From: Sphingomonas profundi | GTDB lineage: Bacteria > Pseudomonadota > Alphaproteobacteria > Sphingomonadales > Sphingomonadaceae | Assembly (NCBI RefSeq): GCF_009739515.1 | Contig: NZ_CP046535.1 | Location: 3,705,501 to 3,769,500, forward strand | Length of the DNA: 64,000 nt | Direction: 5' to 3' | In this document: positions 51,589 through 60,821 of the stretch, in pieces | Position numbering within the stretch: the stretch's first letter is position 1 | How the letters are laid out: every line of letters starts with the position of its first letter | Made by a program: the position numbers and the translations under genes | The notes under the pieces: model-generated | What the model was told of the DNA's origin: nothing | What the model saw: only the letters and a program-made list of their open reading frames with translations | Databases searched by the model: none

Positions 51589-54443
51589 GCGGCCATCGCA
51601 TCGCCGGCCGTGGCCGGGTCGATCCCGCCCGGGCGATCGACTTCTCCTTCGACGACACGCCGCTGCGCGGCCTTGCCGGCGATACGCTCGCCTCCGCGCT
51701 GCTGGCGAACGGCGTTCGCCTCGTCGGGCGCTCGTTCAAATATCATCGTCCGCGCGGCCTGCTCGGCGCGGGCGTCGAGGAGCCGAACGCGCTGGTGGGC
51801 GTCGATCGCGGCCCGGGCCGCTACACGGCGAACGCCCGTGCCACCTCGATCGAGCTGCATGCCGGTCTGAAGGTGGAGTCGCAGAATCGCTGGCCGTCGC
51901 TGGGCTTCGATCTCGGCGCCGCCAACAACGTGCTGTCGCCGCTCTTCCCCGCCGGCTTCTACAACAAGACCTTCATGTGGCCCCGTGCCGCGTGGGAGAA
52001 GGTGTATGAGCCGGCGATCCGCCGCATGGCCGGGCTCGGCAAGGCGCCCGACGCGATCGATCCGGATCGCTATATGGCGAGCCACGACTTCGTCGACCTG
52101 CTGGTGGTGGGCGGTGGCCGGGCGGGCATCGGGGCGGCGCTCGCCGCCTCGGCCAGCGGCGAGCGGGTGATGATCCTCGACGAGCAGGCAGAGCTCGGCG
52201 GCAAGCTGCTGGCCGATCCGGCGCGCTGGGGCTGGCTCGAAGGGGCGATGGGGCTCCTGCGCGAGGGCGGCGTCACCTGCCTGCCGCGCACCACCGCGAT
52301 CGGCCTCTACCATGACGGTTTCGTCGGCGCGGTGGAGCGGCTGACCGATCATCTGCCGCCCGCCGAGGCCGCCGGACCGCGCGAGCGGCTGCACCGCATC
52401 CGCGCCGGGCGGATCATCCTCGCGACCGGCGCGATCGAACGGCCGCTCGTCTTCGCCGACAATGACCGGCCGGGCATCATGCTGGCCAGCGCCGCGCGCA
52501 CCTATCTGCATCGCTACGGGGTCGCGATCGGCCGCAGGGTGGCGCTGCTGGCGGCGCATGACGACGGCTATCGGGCGATCTTCGATCTCGCCGAGGCGGG
52601 CGTCGCCATCGCCGCGATCGTCGATGTCCGCCAGACGGTGAAGCCGCAGCTGGCCGCGCAGGCGCAGGCGCTCGGCATCGAACTGCTCGCCGGCCATGTC
52701 GTCTCCGGCACGCGCGGCGGCAAGGCGCTGGCCGGCATCACCGTCGCCGCGATCGGCGGCAAGGGGGAGCGTCACATCGCCTGCGACGCGCTGCTGATAG
52801 CGGGCGGCTGGACGCCGACCGTGCATCTCTGGAGCCACGGCAAGGGCAAGCTCGGCTGGGATGCCGCGCTCGGCGCGTTCGTGCCCGAAGGCGCGATGGA
52901 GCATGTCACCTGCGCCGGCGCCTGTTCGGGCGCGATCGATGCCGGCGACGGGCTGCACCAGGAGGCGCTGTGGAGCCCGCGCGATCCCGCCAGCTTCAAG
53001 GCCTTCGTCGATCTCCAGAACGACGTGACCGCCCGCGACATCCGGCTCGCCGTGCGCGAGGGGTTCCGCTCGATCGAGCATATCAAGCGCTACACCACCA
53101 ACGGCATGGCGACCGATCAGGGCAAGACCTCCAACCTCAACGGGTTGCAGATCGCGACGGCGGCACTGGGCCATCCCGCGCCGATCGGGCACACCACCTT
53201 TCGGCCGCCCTACACGCCGACCACCTTCGGCGCGCTCGCCGGGATCGCCAAGGACGCGCTGTTCCAGCCGACCCGCAGGACGGTGATCGACGGCTGGGCG
53301 GAGGCGCACGGCGCGGTGTTCGAGAATGTCGCGCAGTGGCGCCGTGCCCGCTACTTCCCGCAGGGCCGCGAGGACATGGACGCGGCGGTGGCGCGCGAAT
53401 GCCGGGCGGTGCGCGCCTCGGTCGGCCTCTTCGACGCCTCGACCCTCGGCAAGATCGAGGTCGTCGGGCCGGACGCGGCCGAGTTCCTCAACCGCATGTA
53501 CACGAACCCGTGGAAGTCGCTGGCGCCCGGCCGCTGCCGCTACGGCCTGCTGCTGGGCGAGGACGGCTTCATCCGCGACGATGGCGTCGCCGCCCGCCTC
53601 GCCGACGATCGCTTCCACGTCACCACCACCACGGGCGGCGCCGCGCGCGTGCTCGGCATGATGGAGGATTACCTCCAGACCGAATGGCCCGACCTGAATG
53701 TCTGGCTGACCTCCACGACCGAGCAATATGCCGTGATCGCGGTGCAGGGCCCACGGGCGCGGGAGGTGATCGCGCCGCTGATCGAGGGTGTCGACCTGTC
53801 GCCGCAAGCGCTGCCGCACATGGCGTTCGCCAGCGGCACGATCTGCGGCGTGCCGATGCGCCTGTTCCGCGTAAGCTTCACCGGCGAACTCGGCTTCGAG
53901 GTCAACGTGCCGGCGGGCCACGGCCGCATGGTGTGGGAGGCGATCCACGCGGCGGGGCAGGCGTACGGCATCACACCCTACGGCACCGAGACGATGCACG
54001 TGCTGCGCGCCGAGAAGGGCTTCATCATCGTCGGCCAGGATACGGACGGCACCATCACGCCCGACGATGCCGGCATGGGCTGGGCTGTCGGCAAGAAGAA
54101 GCCCGATTTCGTCGGCAAGCGTTCGCTGGCGCGGCCGGACATGGCGCTGGCGGACCGCAAGCAGCTGGTCGGCCTGCTGACCGAGGATCCGCGGCTGGTG
54201 CTGGAGGAGGGCGCCCAGATCGTCGCCGATCCGAACCTGCCGGTGCCGGTGCCGATGATCGGCCACGTCACCTCGGCCTATTACAGCGTCACGCTCGGCC
54301 GTTCGATCGCGCTTGCGGTGGTGGCCGGCGGCCGGGCGCGCATGGGGGAGACGCTGTTCGTGCCGATGCCCGGCACAACGCACCGCGTCACCGTGACGGA
54401 CATGCTGTTCTATGATCGTGAAGGCGCGCGCCTCGATGGCTGA
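51585..54443 (+). CDS. soxA: Sarcosine oxidase alpha subunit
   Basis: A 952-residue large subunit. An N-terminal 2Fe-2S-type fold remnant (RSFKYHRPRGLLGAGVEEPNAL) is followed by an NAD/FAD Rossmann domain (VVGGGRAGIGAALAAS) and a C-terminal GcvT-like folate domain that accepts the methylene carbon. Start GTG 51585 in GTGA overlap with soxD; it overlaps soxG by 8 bases. With SoxBDG it forms the heterotetramer in the cytoplasm. Confidence 0.95.
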   Translation: MSGHRIAGRGRVDPARAIDFSFDDTPLRGLAGDTLASALLANGVRLVGRSFKYHRPRGLLGAGVEEPNALVGVDRGPGRYTANARATSIELHAGLKVESQNRWPSLGFDLGAANNVLSPLFPAGFYNKTFMWPRAAWEKVYEPAIRRMAGLGKAPDAIDPDRYMASHDFVDLLVVGGGRAGIGAALAASASGERVMILDEQAELGGKLLADPARWGWLEGAMGLLREGGVTCLPRTTAIGLYHDGFVGAVERLTDHLPPAEAAGPRERLHRIRAGRIILATGAIERPLVFADNDRPGIMLASAARTYLHRYGVAIGRRVALLAAHDDGYRAIFDLAEAGVAIAAIVDVRQTVKPQLAAQAQALGIELLAGHVVSGTRGGKALAGITVAAIGGKGERHIACDALLIAGGWTPTVHLWSHGKGKLGWDAALGAFVPEGAMEHVTCAGACSGAIDAGDGLHQEALWSPRDPASFKAFVDLQNDVTARDIRLAVREGFRSIEHIKRYTTNGMATDQGKTSNLNGLQIATAALGHPAPIGHTTFRPPYTPTTFGALAGIAKDALFQPTRRTVIDGWAEAHGAVFENVAQWRRARYFPQGREDMDAAVARECRAVRASVGLFDASTLGKIEVVGPDAAEFLNRMYTNPWKSLAPGRCRYGLLLGEDGFIRDDGVAARLADDRFHVTTTTGGAARVLGMMEDYLQTEWPDLNVWLTSTTEQYAVIAVQGPRAREVIAPLIEGVDLSPQALPHMAFASGTICGVPMRLFRVSFTGELGFEVNVPAGHGRMVWEAIHAAGQAYGITPYGTETMHVLRAEKGFIIVGQDTDGTITPDDAGMGWAVGKKKPDFVGKRSLARPDMALADRKQLVGLLTEDPRLVLEEGAQIVADPNLPVPVPMIGHVTSAYYSVTLGRSIALAVVAGGRARMGETLFVPMPGTTHRVTVTDMLFYDREGARLDG

Positions 54444-54915
54444 TCCCCTGCCTTCCGCCCCCGTCGCGCATCAGGGTGTGACGATCGCCGCCGCGCTGCC
54501 GGCCGTGCGCTACAGCCTGCGCACCCGCAACCCGGATGGCCTGCCCGCGATCCTCGTCGCCGCGCCGTTCGCGGGCGGCAACGCGCTGGGGCTGGGACCG
54601 GACGAGTGGCTGCTGATCCTGCCGGAGGGATCGCCACCGCCGGCCATCGCGGGCACCCACGCCCTCACCGACATCAGCCACCGCAACGTGGCGTTCCTTG
54701 TCGAAGGCCCGAAGGCGGCGGCGCTGATCCAGTGCGGCGTCGCGCTCGATCTGTCGCCCAAGGCCTTCCCGGTCGGCAAGGCCACGCGCACGCTGCACGA
54801 GGGTGTGGAGATCATCGTGTGGCGCACCGGCGAGGCCGCCTTCCGCATCGAGACATGGCGGTCCTTCGCCGATCACCTGTTCCGCGCGCTCGATCTTACC
54901 GCCGGCGATCTATAG
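54436..54915 (+). CDS. soxG: Sarcosine oxidase gamma subunit
   Basis: A 159-residue small subunit. GxGPDEWLLILP, DISHRN and the C-terminal RSFADHLFRAL are typical of SoxG. ATG 54436 lies within the end of soxA. The last 20 bases overlap the 3' end of the opposite-strand membrane-protein gene. Confidence 0.92.
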   Translation: MADPLPSAPVAHQGVTIAAALPAVRYSLRTRNPDGLPAILVAAPFAGGNALGLGPDEWLLILPEGSPPPAIAGTHALTDISHRNVAFLVEGPKAAALIQCGVALDLSPKAFPVGKATRTLHEGVEIIVWRTGEAAFRIETWRSFADHLFRALDLTAGDL

Positions 54916-55162
54916 CGCCGGGCAGGCGGGGTTCGCGCAGTCGCTGGCCGATGGCCATGGCGCCGACCGCCATCCAGATCACGCTCGTGAACACCGACGG
55001 CAGCGCGCCATGCGACCAGCTGTTCGCGATCATGCCCACCGCACCGCCGATGTTCATCGCCTGGTAGACGAACGACCGCGCGCTCAGGCGTCCGGTGGAG
55101 AGGAGCGCGTAGGCGATCAGCATCGTCACCGATCCGGCCCAGCCGACGAACTCAATCAGCAT
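54896..55162 (-). CDS. CBU_0592-like small membrane protein
   Basis: An 88-residue protein with three predicted membrane segments (GSVTMLIAYALLS, QAMNIGGAVGMIA, VFTSVIWMAVGAMAIG). The pattern GWAGSVTMLIAYALLSTGRLSARSF resembles the small CBU_0592-type membrane family whose role is unknown. It is 12 bases downstream of betA and tail-overlaps soxG. Possibly a transport accessory; no function is assigned. Confidence 0.7.
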   Translation of the reverse strand: MLIEFVGWAGSVTMLIAYALLSTGRLSARSFVYQAMNIGGAVGMIANSWSHGALPSVFTSVIWMAVGAMAIGQRLREPRLPGAIDRRR

Positions 55163-55174
55163 CTTCGCTCCCCG

Positions 55175-56833
55175 TCAGCGCTGCGTCGTCTCCCAGCCCT
55201 GTGCTTCATGATAGCCGGCGTTCGAGGCGGCCAGCATGCCACGTCCCAGGATGTGGTCGGCGCCCTTCTCGCCGATCATGATCGTCGGCGCGTTGAGGTT
55301 GCCGGTCGTCACCGACGGCATCACCGAGGAATCCACCACCCGCAGATTGTCGATGCCGTGCACGCGCAGCTCCGCATCCACCACGGCCATCGGATCGTTC
55401 GCCCGGCCGATCCTGCAGGTGCAGGAGGGATGGTAGGCGCTTTCGACATGATCGCGCACGAACGCGTCGATCGCCGCATCGCTGACGACGTCGGCGCCGG
55501 GCTGCAATTCGCGCCCGGCGAACGGCGCCATCGCGGGCTGGGCGAATATCTCGCGGGTCAGGCGCACGCAGGCGCGCATCTCCGTCCAGTCGTCCGGATG
55601 GCTCATATAGTTGAAGCGGATCAGCGGCTTGTCCGCCGGATCCGCGGACTTCAGCCGCACATCGCCCCGGCTCTTCGATCGCATCGGCCCCACATGCGCC
55701 TGGAAGCCGTGGCCTTCCGCCATCGTGCTGCCGTCATAGGCGACCGCCAGCGGCAGGAAATGGAACTGGATATCGGGATGGCGGATGCCGGGCCGGCTGC
55801 GGATGAAGCCGCAGCTCTCGAAATGGTTGGTCGCGCCCAGCCCGCCGCGCGTCAGCAGCCAGCGCGCGCCGATCGCCGCCTTGGCCAGCGGATTCATCAC
55901 CGAGTAGAGCGTGATCGGCTGCGTGCATTCCACCTGGAAATAGAATTCCAGATGGTCCTGCAGATTCTCGCCCACGCCGGGCAGATCGTGCACCACGGGG
56001 ATGTCCAGCGCGCGCAGTTCGGCGGCGGGGCCGATGCCGGAGAGTTTCAGCAGCTGCGGCGAGTTGATCGGGCCGCCGCTCAGGATCACCTCGCGCCGCG
56101 CCGTCACGCGATGCTCGGCGCCGCCCTGCCGATAGGCGACGCCGACGGCGCGCCGGCCCTCGAACAGCATCCGGCCGGCGAGCGCATGGGTGACGACGCG
56201 CAGGTTGGCGCGCGTCATCGCCGGCCGCAGATAGGCGTTCGCCGCGCTCCACCGTCGGCCCTTGTGGACGGTCATGTCCATGCGGCCGAAGCCTTCCTGC
56301 TGGCCGCCGTTGATGTCGTCGGTCAGCGGATAGCCGGCCTGCTCGGCGGCGGCGAGGAAGGCGGCGTGCAGCGGATTGCGCAGCGCGCCGTATTGCGTGT
56401 GCAGCTGCCCGCCATCGCCGCGATAGGCGTCGCCGCCCTCTTCGCGCGTCTCGGCGCGGCGAAAATAGGGGAGCACGTCGGCATAGCCCCAGCCGGCCGC
56501 GCCCTCGTCCCGCCACCGTTCGAAATCCAGCGGATTGCCGCGCACATAGACCATGCCGTTGATCGAGGACGAGCCGCCGAGCACCTTGCCGCGCGGCGTG
56601 TGCATGCGGCGCCCGCCGAGATGGGGCTCCGGCTCGGTCTCGTAGCGCCAGTTGTAGCGATCGCGGTTCATCGGGATCGAGAGCGCGCTTGGCATCTGGA
56701 TCACCACCGAGCGATCCGATCCGCCATATTCCAGCACCAGCACCGTCGCCGTGCCGTCGGCGCTCAGCCGGTCCGCCAGCACGCAGCCCGCCGAGCCGGC
56801 GCCCACGATCACATAATCATATTCCTCGGCCAT
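55175..56833 (-). CDS. betA: Choline dehydrogenase
   Basis: A 552-residue GMC flavoprotein, choline to betaine aldehyde. FAD site [14 protein letters not shown], signature [20 protein letters not shown], and active-site [13 protein letters not shown] with catalytic His, then GNLNAP. Cys in SCTC and the [10 protein letters not shown] block are typical of BetA rather than other GMC members. ATG 56833 shares one base with the TGA of the betI-betB fusion (TGATG), so the two are coupled. The window's other GMC gene at 33956 lacks the SCTC block. Confidence 0.93.
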   Translation of the reverse strand: MAEEYDYVIVGAGSAGCVLADRLSADGTATVLVLEYGGSDRSVVIQMPSALSIPMNRDRYNWRYETEPEPHLGGRRMHTPRGKVLGGSSSINGMVYVRGNPLDFERWRDEGAAGWGYADVLPYFRRAETREEGGDAYRGDGGQLHTQYGALRNPLHAAFLAAAEQAGYPLTDDINGGQQEGFGRMDMTVHKGRRWSAANAYLRPAMTRANLRVVTHALAGRMLFEGRRAVGVAYRQGGAEHRVTARREVILSGGPINSPQLLKLSGIGPAAELRALDIPVVHDLPGVGENLQDHLEFYFQVECTQPITLYSVMNPLAKAAIGARWLLTRGGLGATNHFESCGFIRSRPGIRHPDIQFHFLPLAVAYDGSTMAEGHGFQAHVGPMRSKSRGDVRLKSADPADKPLIRFNYMSHPDDWTEMRACVRLTREIFAQPAMAPFAGRELQPGADVVSDAAIDAFVRDHVESAYHPSCTCRIGRANDPMAVVDAELRVHGIDNLRVVDSSVMPSVTTGNLNAPTIMIGEKGADHILGRGMLAASNAGYHEAQGWETTQR

Positions 56834-58860
56834 CAGTACGGACAGTCGATCGGCGCCATGGCGACATAGACGCTCTTGAGGCGCGTATAATGCTCGATCG
56901 CCGCCAACCCGTTCTCGCGGCCGATGCCGGATGCCTTGACGCCGCCGAACGGCATCTCGACGGGTGTGACGTTATACTGGTTGATCCAGCAGGTGCCGGC
57001 GTCCAGCCGCGCGATCACGCGGTGGGCGCGGGTGATGTCCTGCGTGAACACCCCCGCCGCAAGGCCGAAATCGGTATCGTTCGCGCGCGCTATCACCTCG
57101 TCCTCCTCATCGAACGCCAGCACCGTCATCACCGGGCCGAATATCTCGTCCCGCACGATGGCGGCGCGGTCGTCGGTCGCCTCGAAGATCGTCGGCTCGA
57201 CATAATAGCCGTCGGCGAGCGCGCCTTCGGTCAGCCGCCGGCCGCCGGCGACCAGCCGCACGCCCTCGCCGCGCGCGCGGCCGATATGGCCGAGCACCAG
57301 ATCCATCTGTGTGCGGGAGATCAGCGGGCCGATCTGCGTCGCCGGATCGAGCGGATCGCCGATCCGCAGCTGCGCCGTCCGCGCCACCAGCCGATCGAGG
57401 AAGGCGGCGAGGATCGGCCGCTGGACGAACACGCGCGTGCCGTTCGAGCAGACCTGGCCGGTCGAGTAGAAATTGGCCAGCATCGCGCCGGCGATCGCAT
57501 TGTCGATGTCCGCATCGGCGAACACGATCAGCGGCGATTTTCCCCCGAGTTCGAGCGTGACCGCCTTCAGGTTGCGCCCAGCCGAGGCCGCCACCGCGCG
57601 CCCGGTCGGCACCGATCCGGTCAGCGACACCTTGGCGATCTCGGGATGCTCGCACAATGCGCGGCCGAGATCGCCATAACCCTGCACCACCTGGAAGACG
57701 CCGTCCGGCAGCCCCGCCTCGCGAAAGACGTCCTCCAGCTTGGCGGCGGTCAGCGGGGTCTGCTCGGCCGGCTTGAACAGCATGGCGTTGCCGCAGGCGA
57801 GCGCGGGCGCGGCCTTCCAGCAGGCGATCTGGAGCGGATAGTTCCACGCGCCGATCCCCGCGACCAGCCCCAGCGGCTCGCGCCGCGTGTAGCCGAACGC
57901 GGCCGCGCCGAGATCGAGATGCTGGCCGGCGATGGTCGCGGCGACGCCGGCATAATATTCCAGGCAGTCCGCGCCCGAGATCACGTCCACCGCCTCGGTT
58001 TCCTGGATCGGCTTGCCGGTGTTCAGCGTCTCCAGCCGGGCGAGTGCCTCGTTGTCGGCGCGCAGCAGGTCCGCCGCGCGCCGCAGCACGCGCCCGCGCT
58101 CGACCGGCGCCAGCGCCGCCCATTCCGCCTGACCGGCCTTCGCGCGCGCGATCCTGGTCTCCAGTTCGTCCAGGGTCGTGACGGGCAGGGTGGCGATCAC
58201 CGCCCCGGTCGCCGGATTGACCGGTGTCAGTACGCCCGAATGGCGCACGCGCTCGGGGGACGCCTGCGGCAGGCTGGCGATGTGATTGTCGACGAAGCGG
58301 GTCAGCATCGCGCGCGCTTGCGTGCTGTCCGTCTCCGTCCAGCCCGAAAGCGCGCCGCGCAGCCACACGCCGTCGATCATCGCGGCGACCATCGCGGCGA
58401 CCTGCGCCACCTCGTCGGCCGGCACCAGCGCGCGCAAGGCATGACGCAGGTTGGAGAGCATCCGCCGCTGGTAGATCTGCTGGATGCGCAGCAGCCGTGG
58501 CGCGTGCAGCACCTGCCCCCAATAGGCCAGCCACACCTTGCTGGTGCGATGATCCACCTCCTGCGGCGCGAGATTGGCGTCGATCACGGCCTGCAACCGG
58601 CCGCGCGCATCCTCCGCCTGCGCGAGATAGACGAGCATGCGGTCGCCTAGCCGGGCCGCCAGCAAGCGAAAGGCGGCTTCCAGCAGGCCATCCTTGTCGC
58701 CGAAGTAATGCGCCACCAGGCCCGGCGACACATCCGCCCGGCCGGCGACCTGCGCCAGCGTGGTGCCCGTGAAGCCCATCTCGGCCAGGCTGTCGATCGT
58801 CATCTCGATGAGCTGCCGCGATCGTGTATCGTCGCCGGAGGCCATGGCTGCTGTCCGCAC
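56833..58860 (-). CDS. betI-betB: BetI-BetB fusion: choline-type TetR repressor joined to betaine aldehyde dehydrogenase
   Basis: One 675-residue frame holds two proteins normally separate. Residues about 1-200 match BetI: helix-turn-helix [20 protein letters not shown] (about 34-53), then [13 protein letters not shown] and RRMLSNL as in E. coli BetI. Residues about 208-675 match betaine aldehyde dehydrogenase: [21 protein letters not shown], general base Glu in LELGGKSP (about 437) and catalytic Cys in GQVCSNG (about 471). The usual first 25-30 residues of BetB are missing, so the junction (about 58230-58275) looks like an in-frame deletion or fusion event. Start GTG 58860 has AGGAG 9 bases upstream; ATG 58845 is the alternative. 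Coupled to betA by TGATG. Confidence 0.88.
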   Translation of the reverse strand: MRTAAMASGDDTRSRQLIEMTIDSLAEMGFTGTTLAQVAGRADVSPGLVAHYFGDKDGLLEAAFRLLAARLGDRMLVYLAQAEDARGRLQAVIDANLAPQEVDHRTSKVWLAYWGQVLHAPRLLRIQQIYQRRMLSNLRHALRALVPADEVAQVAAMVAAMIDGVWLRGALSGWTETDSTQARAMLTRFVDNHIASLPQASPERVRHSGVLTPVNPATGAVIATLPVTTLDELETRIARAKAGQAEWAALAPVERGRVLRRAADLLRADNEALARLETLNTGKPIQETEAVDVISGADCLEYYAGVAATIAGQHLDLGAAAFGYTRREPLGLVAGIGAWNYPLQIACWKAAPALACGNAMLFKPAEQTPLTAAKLEDVFREAGLPDGVFQVVQGYGDLGRALCEHPEIAKVSLTGSVPTGRAVAASAGRNLKAVTLELGGKSPLIVFADADIDNAIAGAMLANFYSTGQVCSNGTRVFVQRPILAAFLDRLVARTAQLRIGDPLDPATQIGPLISRTQMDLVLGHIGRARGEGVRLVAGGRRLTEGALADGYYVEPTIFEATDDRAAIVRDEIFGPVMTVLAFDEEDEVIARANDTDFGLAAGVFTQDITRAHRVIARLDAGTCWINQYNVTPVEMPFGGVKASGIGRENGLAAIEHYTRLKSVYVAMAPIDCPY

Positions 58861-59000
58861 GAAAGCGTGCTCCTGAATCGTCGTTCAACGCTGGAATAGG
58901 CCGGCGGAGTGCCGTTTGGAAGTCTCGACCCGGCATCCTGCTGTTCGGGCTTGCGCAACCGTTTAACTTACCGTCAACTGCGCTTCGGGGCGAGGGGAGC
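58861..59000. promoter_or_regulatory. Divergent promoter of betI-betB and choline transporter
   Basis: A 140-base spacer between two divergent choline gene sets, the expected place for a BetI operator. CGTTCAA at 58882-58888 resembles half of the BetI dyad, whose centre in enterobacteria is ACGTT flanked by TTGA/TCAA arms; the other half is not convincing. GTTTAAC and GTCAAC at about 58971-58988 lie near the transporter start. Confidence 0.4.
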
Positions 59001-60821
59001 ATGCCTATGGCGGTTCGCGGGGCAAGGCGGTGGCGTAGGGCGTGGGCGGTGGTGCTGGCGCTCGCCGCCGTGCTCACCACGCTGCTCGCCGGGCCGGCTC
59101 ATGCCGCCGATCCGCCTTCCTGCCGCACGGTGCGCTTCTCCGACGTGGGCTGGGCGGACGTGACGGCCACCACCGGGCTCGCCGGCCAGATCGTCGCCGG
59201 CCTGGGCTACGAACCGAAGATCACCGTGCTGTCGGTGCCCGTCACCTTCAACGGGCTGCGCAACAAGGATGTCGACGTCTTCCTCGGCAACTGGATGCCG
59301 CAGCAGACCGAGGACCGCAAACCGTTCATCGCGGATCGCTCGATCGAGGTCGTTCGCGCGAACCTCGTCAACGCGCAATATACGCTGGCCGTCCCCGGCT
59401 ACCTCTACGATCAGGGTCTGACCGACTTCAAGTCGATCCAGAAGTTCGCCGGCCCGCTCGGCCGGAAGATCTACGGGATCGAGCCCGGCAACGACGGCAA
59501 CCGCCTCGTGCTCGACATGATCCGCCACAACACGTTCGGCCTCGGCGATTTCCGGCTGATCGAGAGCAGCGAGACGGGGATGCTCGCCGAGGTCGAGCGC
59601 GCGGTGCGCACCAAGGCGCCGATCGTGTTCCTCGGCTGGCAGCCGCACCCGATGAACGATCGCTTCAAGATGCGCTATCTAGAAGGCGGCGACGCCATCT
59701 TCGGTCCGAACTACGGCAGCGCCCGGATCTTCACCAACGTGCGCGCCGGCTATCTCCAAGCGTGCCCCAACATCGCCCGGCTGCTGCGCAACCTGTCGTT
59801 CGACGTGGCCGACGAGAATGCGCTGATGGAAGGCGTGGTCAAGACCGGCGACCCGGCGACCACCGCGCGGAACTGGATGCGCGCCCACCCGGCCAAGGTG
59901 CGCGCGTGGCTGGCCGGCGTCGAGACGTTCGACGGCAAGCCCGGCGCCCCGGCGGTGCTGGCCGGTCTGCGCCCAGCGGGCGGCAGCGGCTTCCTCACCG
60001 AACACAAGATCCCCGTCGGCGCGTGGATGAGCGATCTTGTCGATGCGGTGAAGGCGCATCACGGCATATTCGATTTCATCACCACGGCGCTTGGCTCGTC
60101 GATCAACGGCCTCACCCGGCTGCTGTCCGCGATCCCGCCGCTGGCGTTCGTGGCGCTCGTGGCGGGGCTGGCCTGGTATCTGCGGCGATCGATCCCGCTC
60201 GTGATCTTCGTCGCGCTGGCGCAGCTGTTCATCATCAACCAGGGCTATTGGGCGGCGACGATGGAGACATTGTCGCTGGTGCTGTTCGCCGCCTTCGTCT
60301 CGGCGCTGATCGGGGTGCCCGTCGGCATCTGGGCGGGCCATCGGCCGCGCGCCTTCCAGGTCATCCAGCCGGTGCTCGATCTGATGCAGACGCTGCCGAC
60401 CTTCGTCTATCTGATCCCCACTCTGGTGCTGTTCGGCCTCGGCGTCGTGCCGGGGCTGATCTCGACGATCATCTTCGCGCTGCCGGCGCCGATCCGCCTG
60501 ACCCAGCTCGGTATCCTCTCGGTCCCCCGACCGCTGATCGAGGCCGGCGAATCGTTCGGCGCCACGCCATGGCAGCTGCTCACCAAGGTGGAGCTGCCCG
60601 CCGCCGCCCCCTCGATCATCGCCGGCATCACCCAGTGCATCATGCTGAGCCTGTCCATGGTGGTGATCGCGGCTCTGGTCGGCGCCGGCGGACTGGGTGT
60701 GCCGGTGGTGCGGGCGCTGAACACCGTGCAGGTCGGCATGGGTTTCGAGGCGGGTTTCGCGATCGTGCTGGTCGCGATCATCCTCGATCGCATGACGCGC
60801 AGCGGAAAGGCCCGCGCATGA
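59001..60821 (+). CDS. Choline ABC transporter, binding protein fused to permease (ChoX-ChoW type)
   Basis: A 606-residue fusion. A signal peptide (about 1-35, ending AHA) precedes a betaine/choline-type binding domain: SDVGWADVTATT, GNWMP, YGIEPGNDG and GWQPHPMN are ChoX-type pocket segments with Trp and Tyr for the quaternary amine. From about 350 it continues as a membrane permease of the ProW type with multiple hydrophobic segments and the ESFGATPWQLLTKVELPAA coupling motif. ATG 59001 follows GAGGGGAGC. Separate ChoX and ChoW are common; here they are one protein. Confidence 0.88.
   Translation: MPMAVRGARRWRRAWAVVLALAAVLTTLLAGPAHAADPPSCRTVRFSDVGWADVTATTGLAGQIVAGLGYEPKITVLSVPVTFNGLRNKDVDVFLGNWMPQQTEDRKPFIADRSIEVVRANLVNAQYTLAVPGYLYDQGLTDFKSIQKFAGPLGRKIYGIEPGNDGNRLVLDMIRHNTFGLGDFRLIESSETGMLAEVERAVRTKAPIVFLGWQPHPMNDRFKMRYLEGGDAIFGPNYGSARIFTNVRAGYLQACPNIARLLRNLSFDVADENALMEGVVKTGDPATTARNWMRAHPAKVRAWLAGVETFDGKPGAPAVLAGLRPAGGSGFLTEHKIPVGAWMSDLVDAVKAHHGIFDFITTALGSSINGLTRLLSAIPPLAFVALVAGLAWYLRRSIPLVIFVALAQLFIINQGYWAATMETLSLVLFAAFVSALIGVPVGIWAGHRPRAFQVIQPVLDLMQTLPTFVYLIPTLVLFGLGVVPGLISTIIFALPAPIRLTQLGILSVPRPLIEAGESFGATPWQLLTKVELPAAAPSIIAGITQCIMLSLSMVVIAALVGAGGLGVPVVRALNTVQVGMGFEAGFAIVLVAIILDRMTRSGKARA

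Noticed and set aside
51519-54383. A 954-codon open frame on the minus strand opposite soxA
   Set aside because: Antisense shadow of soxA; low-complexity Arg/Ala/His content and no motif.
56833-58860. That the BetI-BetB frame is two overlapping genes with an internal start
   Set aside because: No ATG, and no GTG or TTG with a good ribosome-binding site, is seen near the junction (residues about 196-215), and the BetB part lacks its normal N-terminus; a single fused product is simpler. Internal initiation cannot be excluded.
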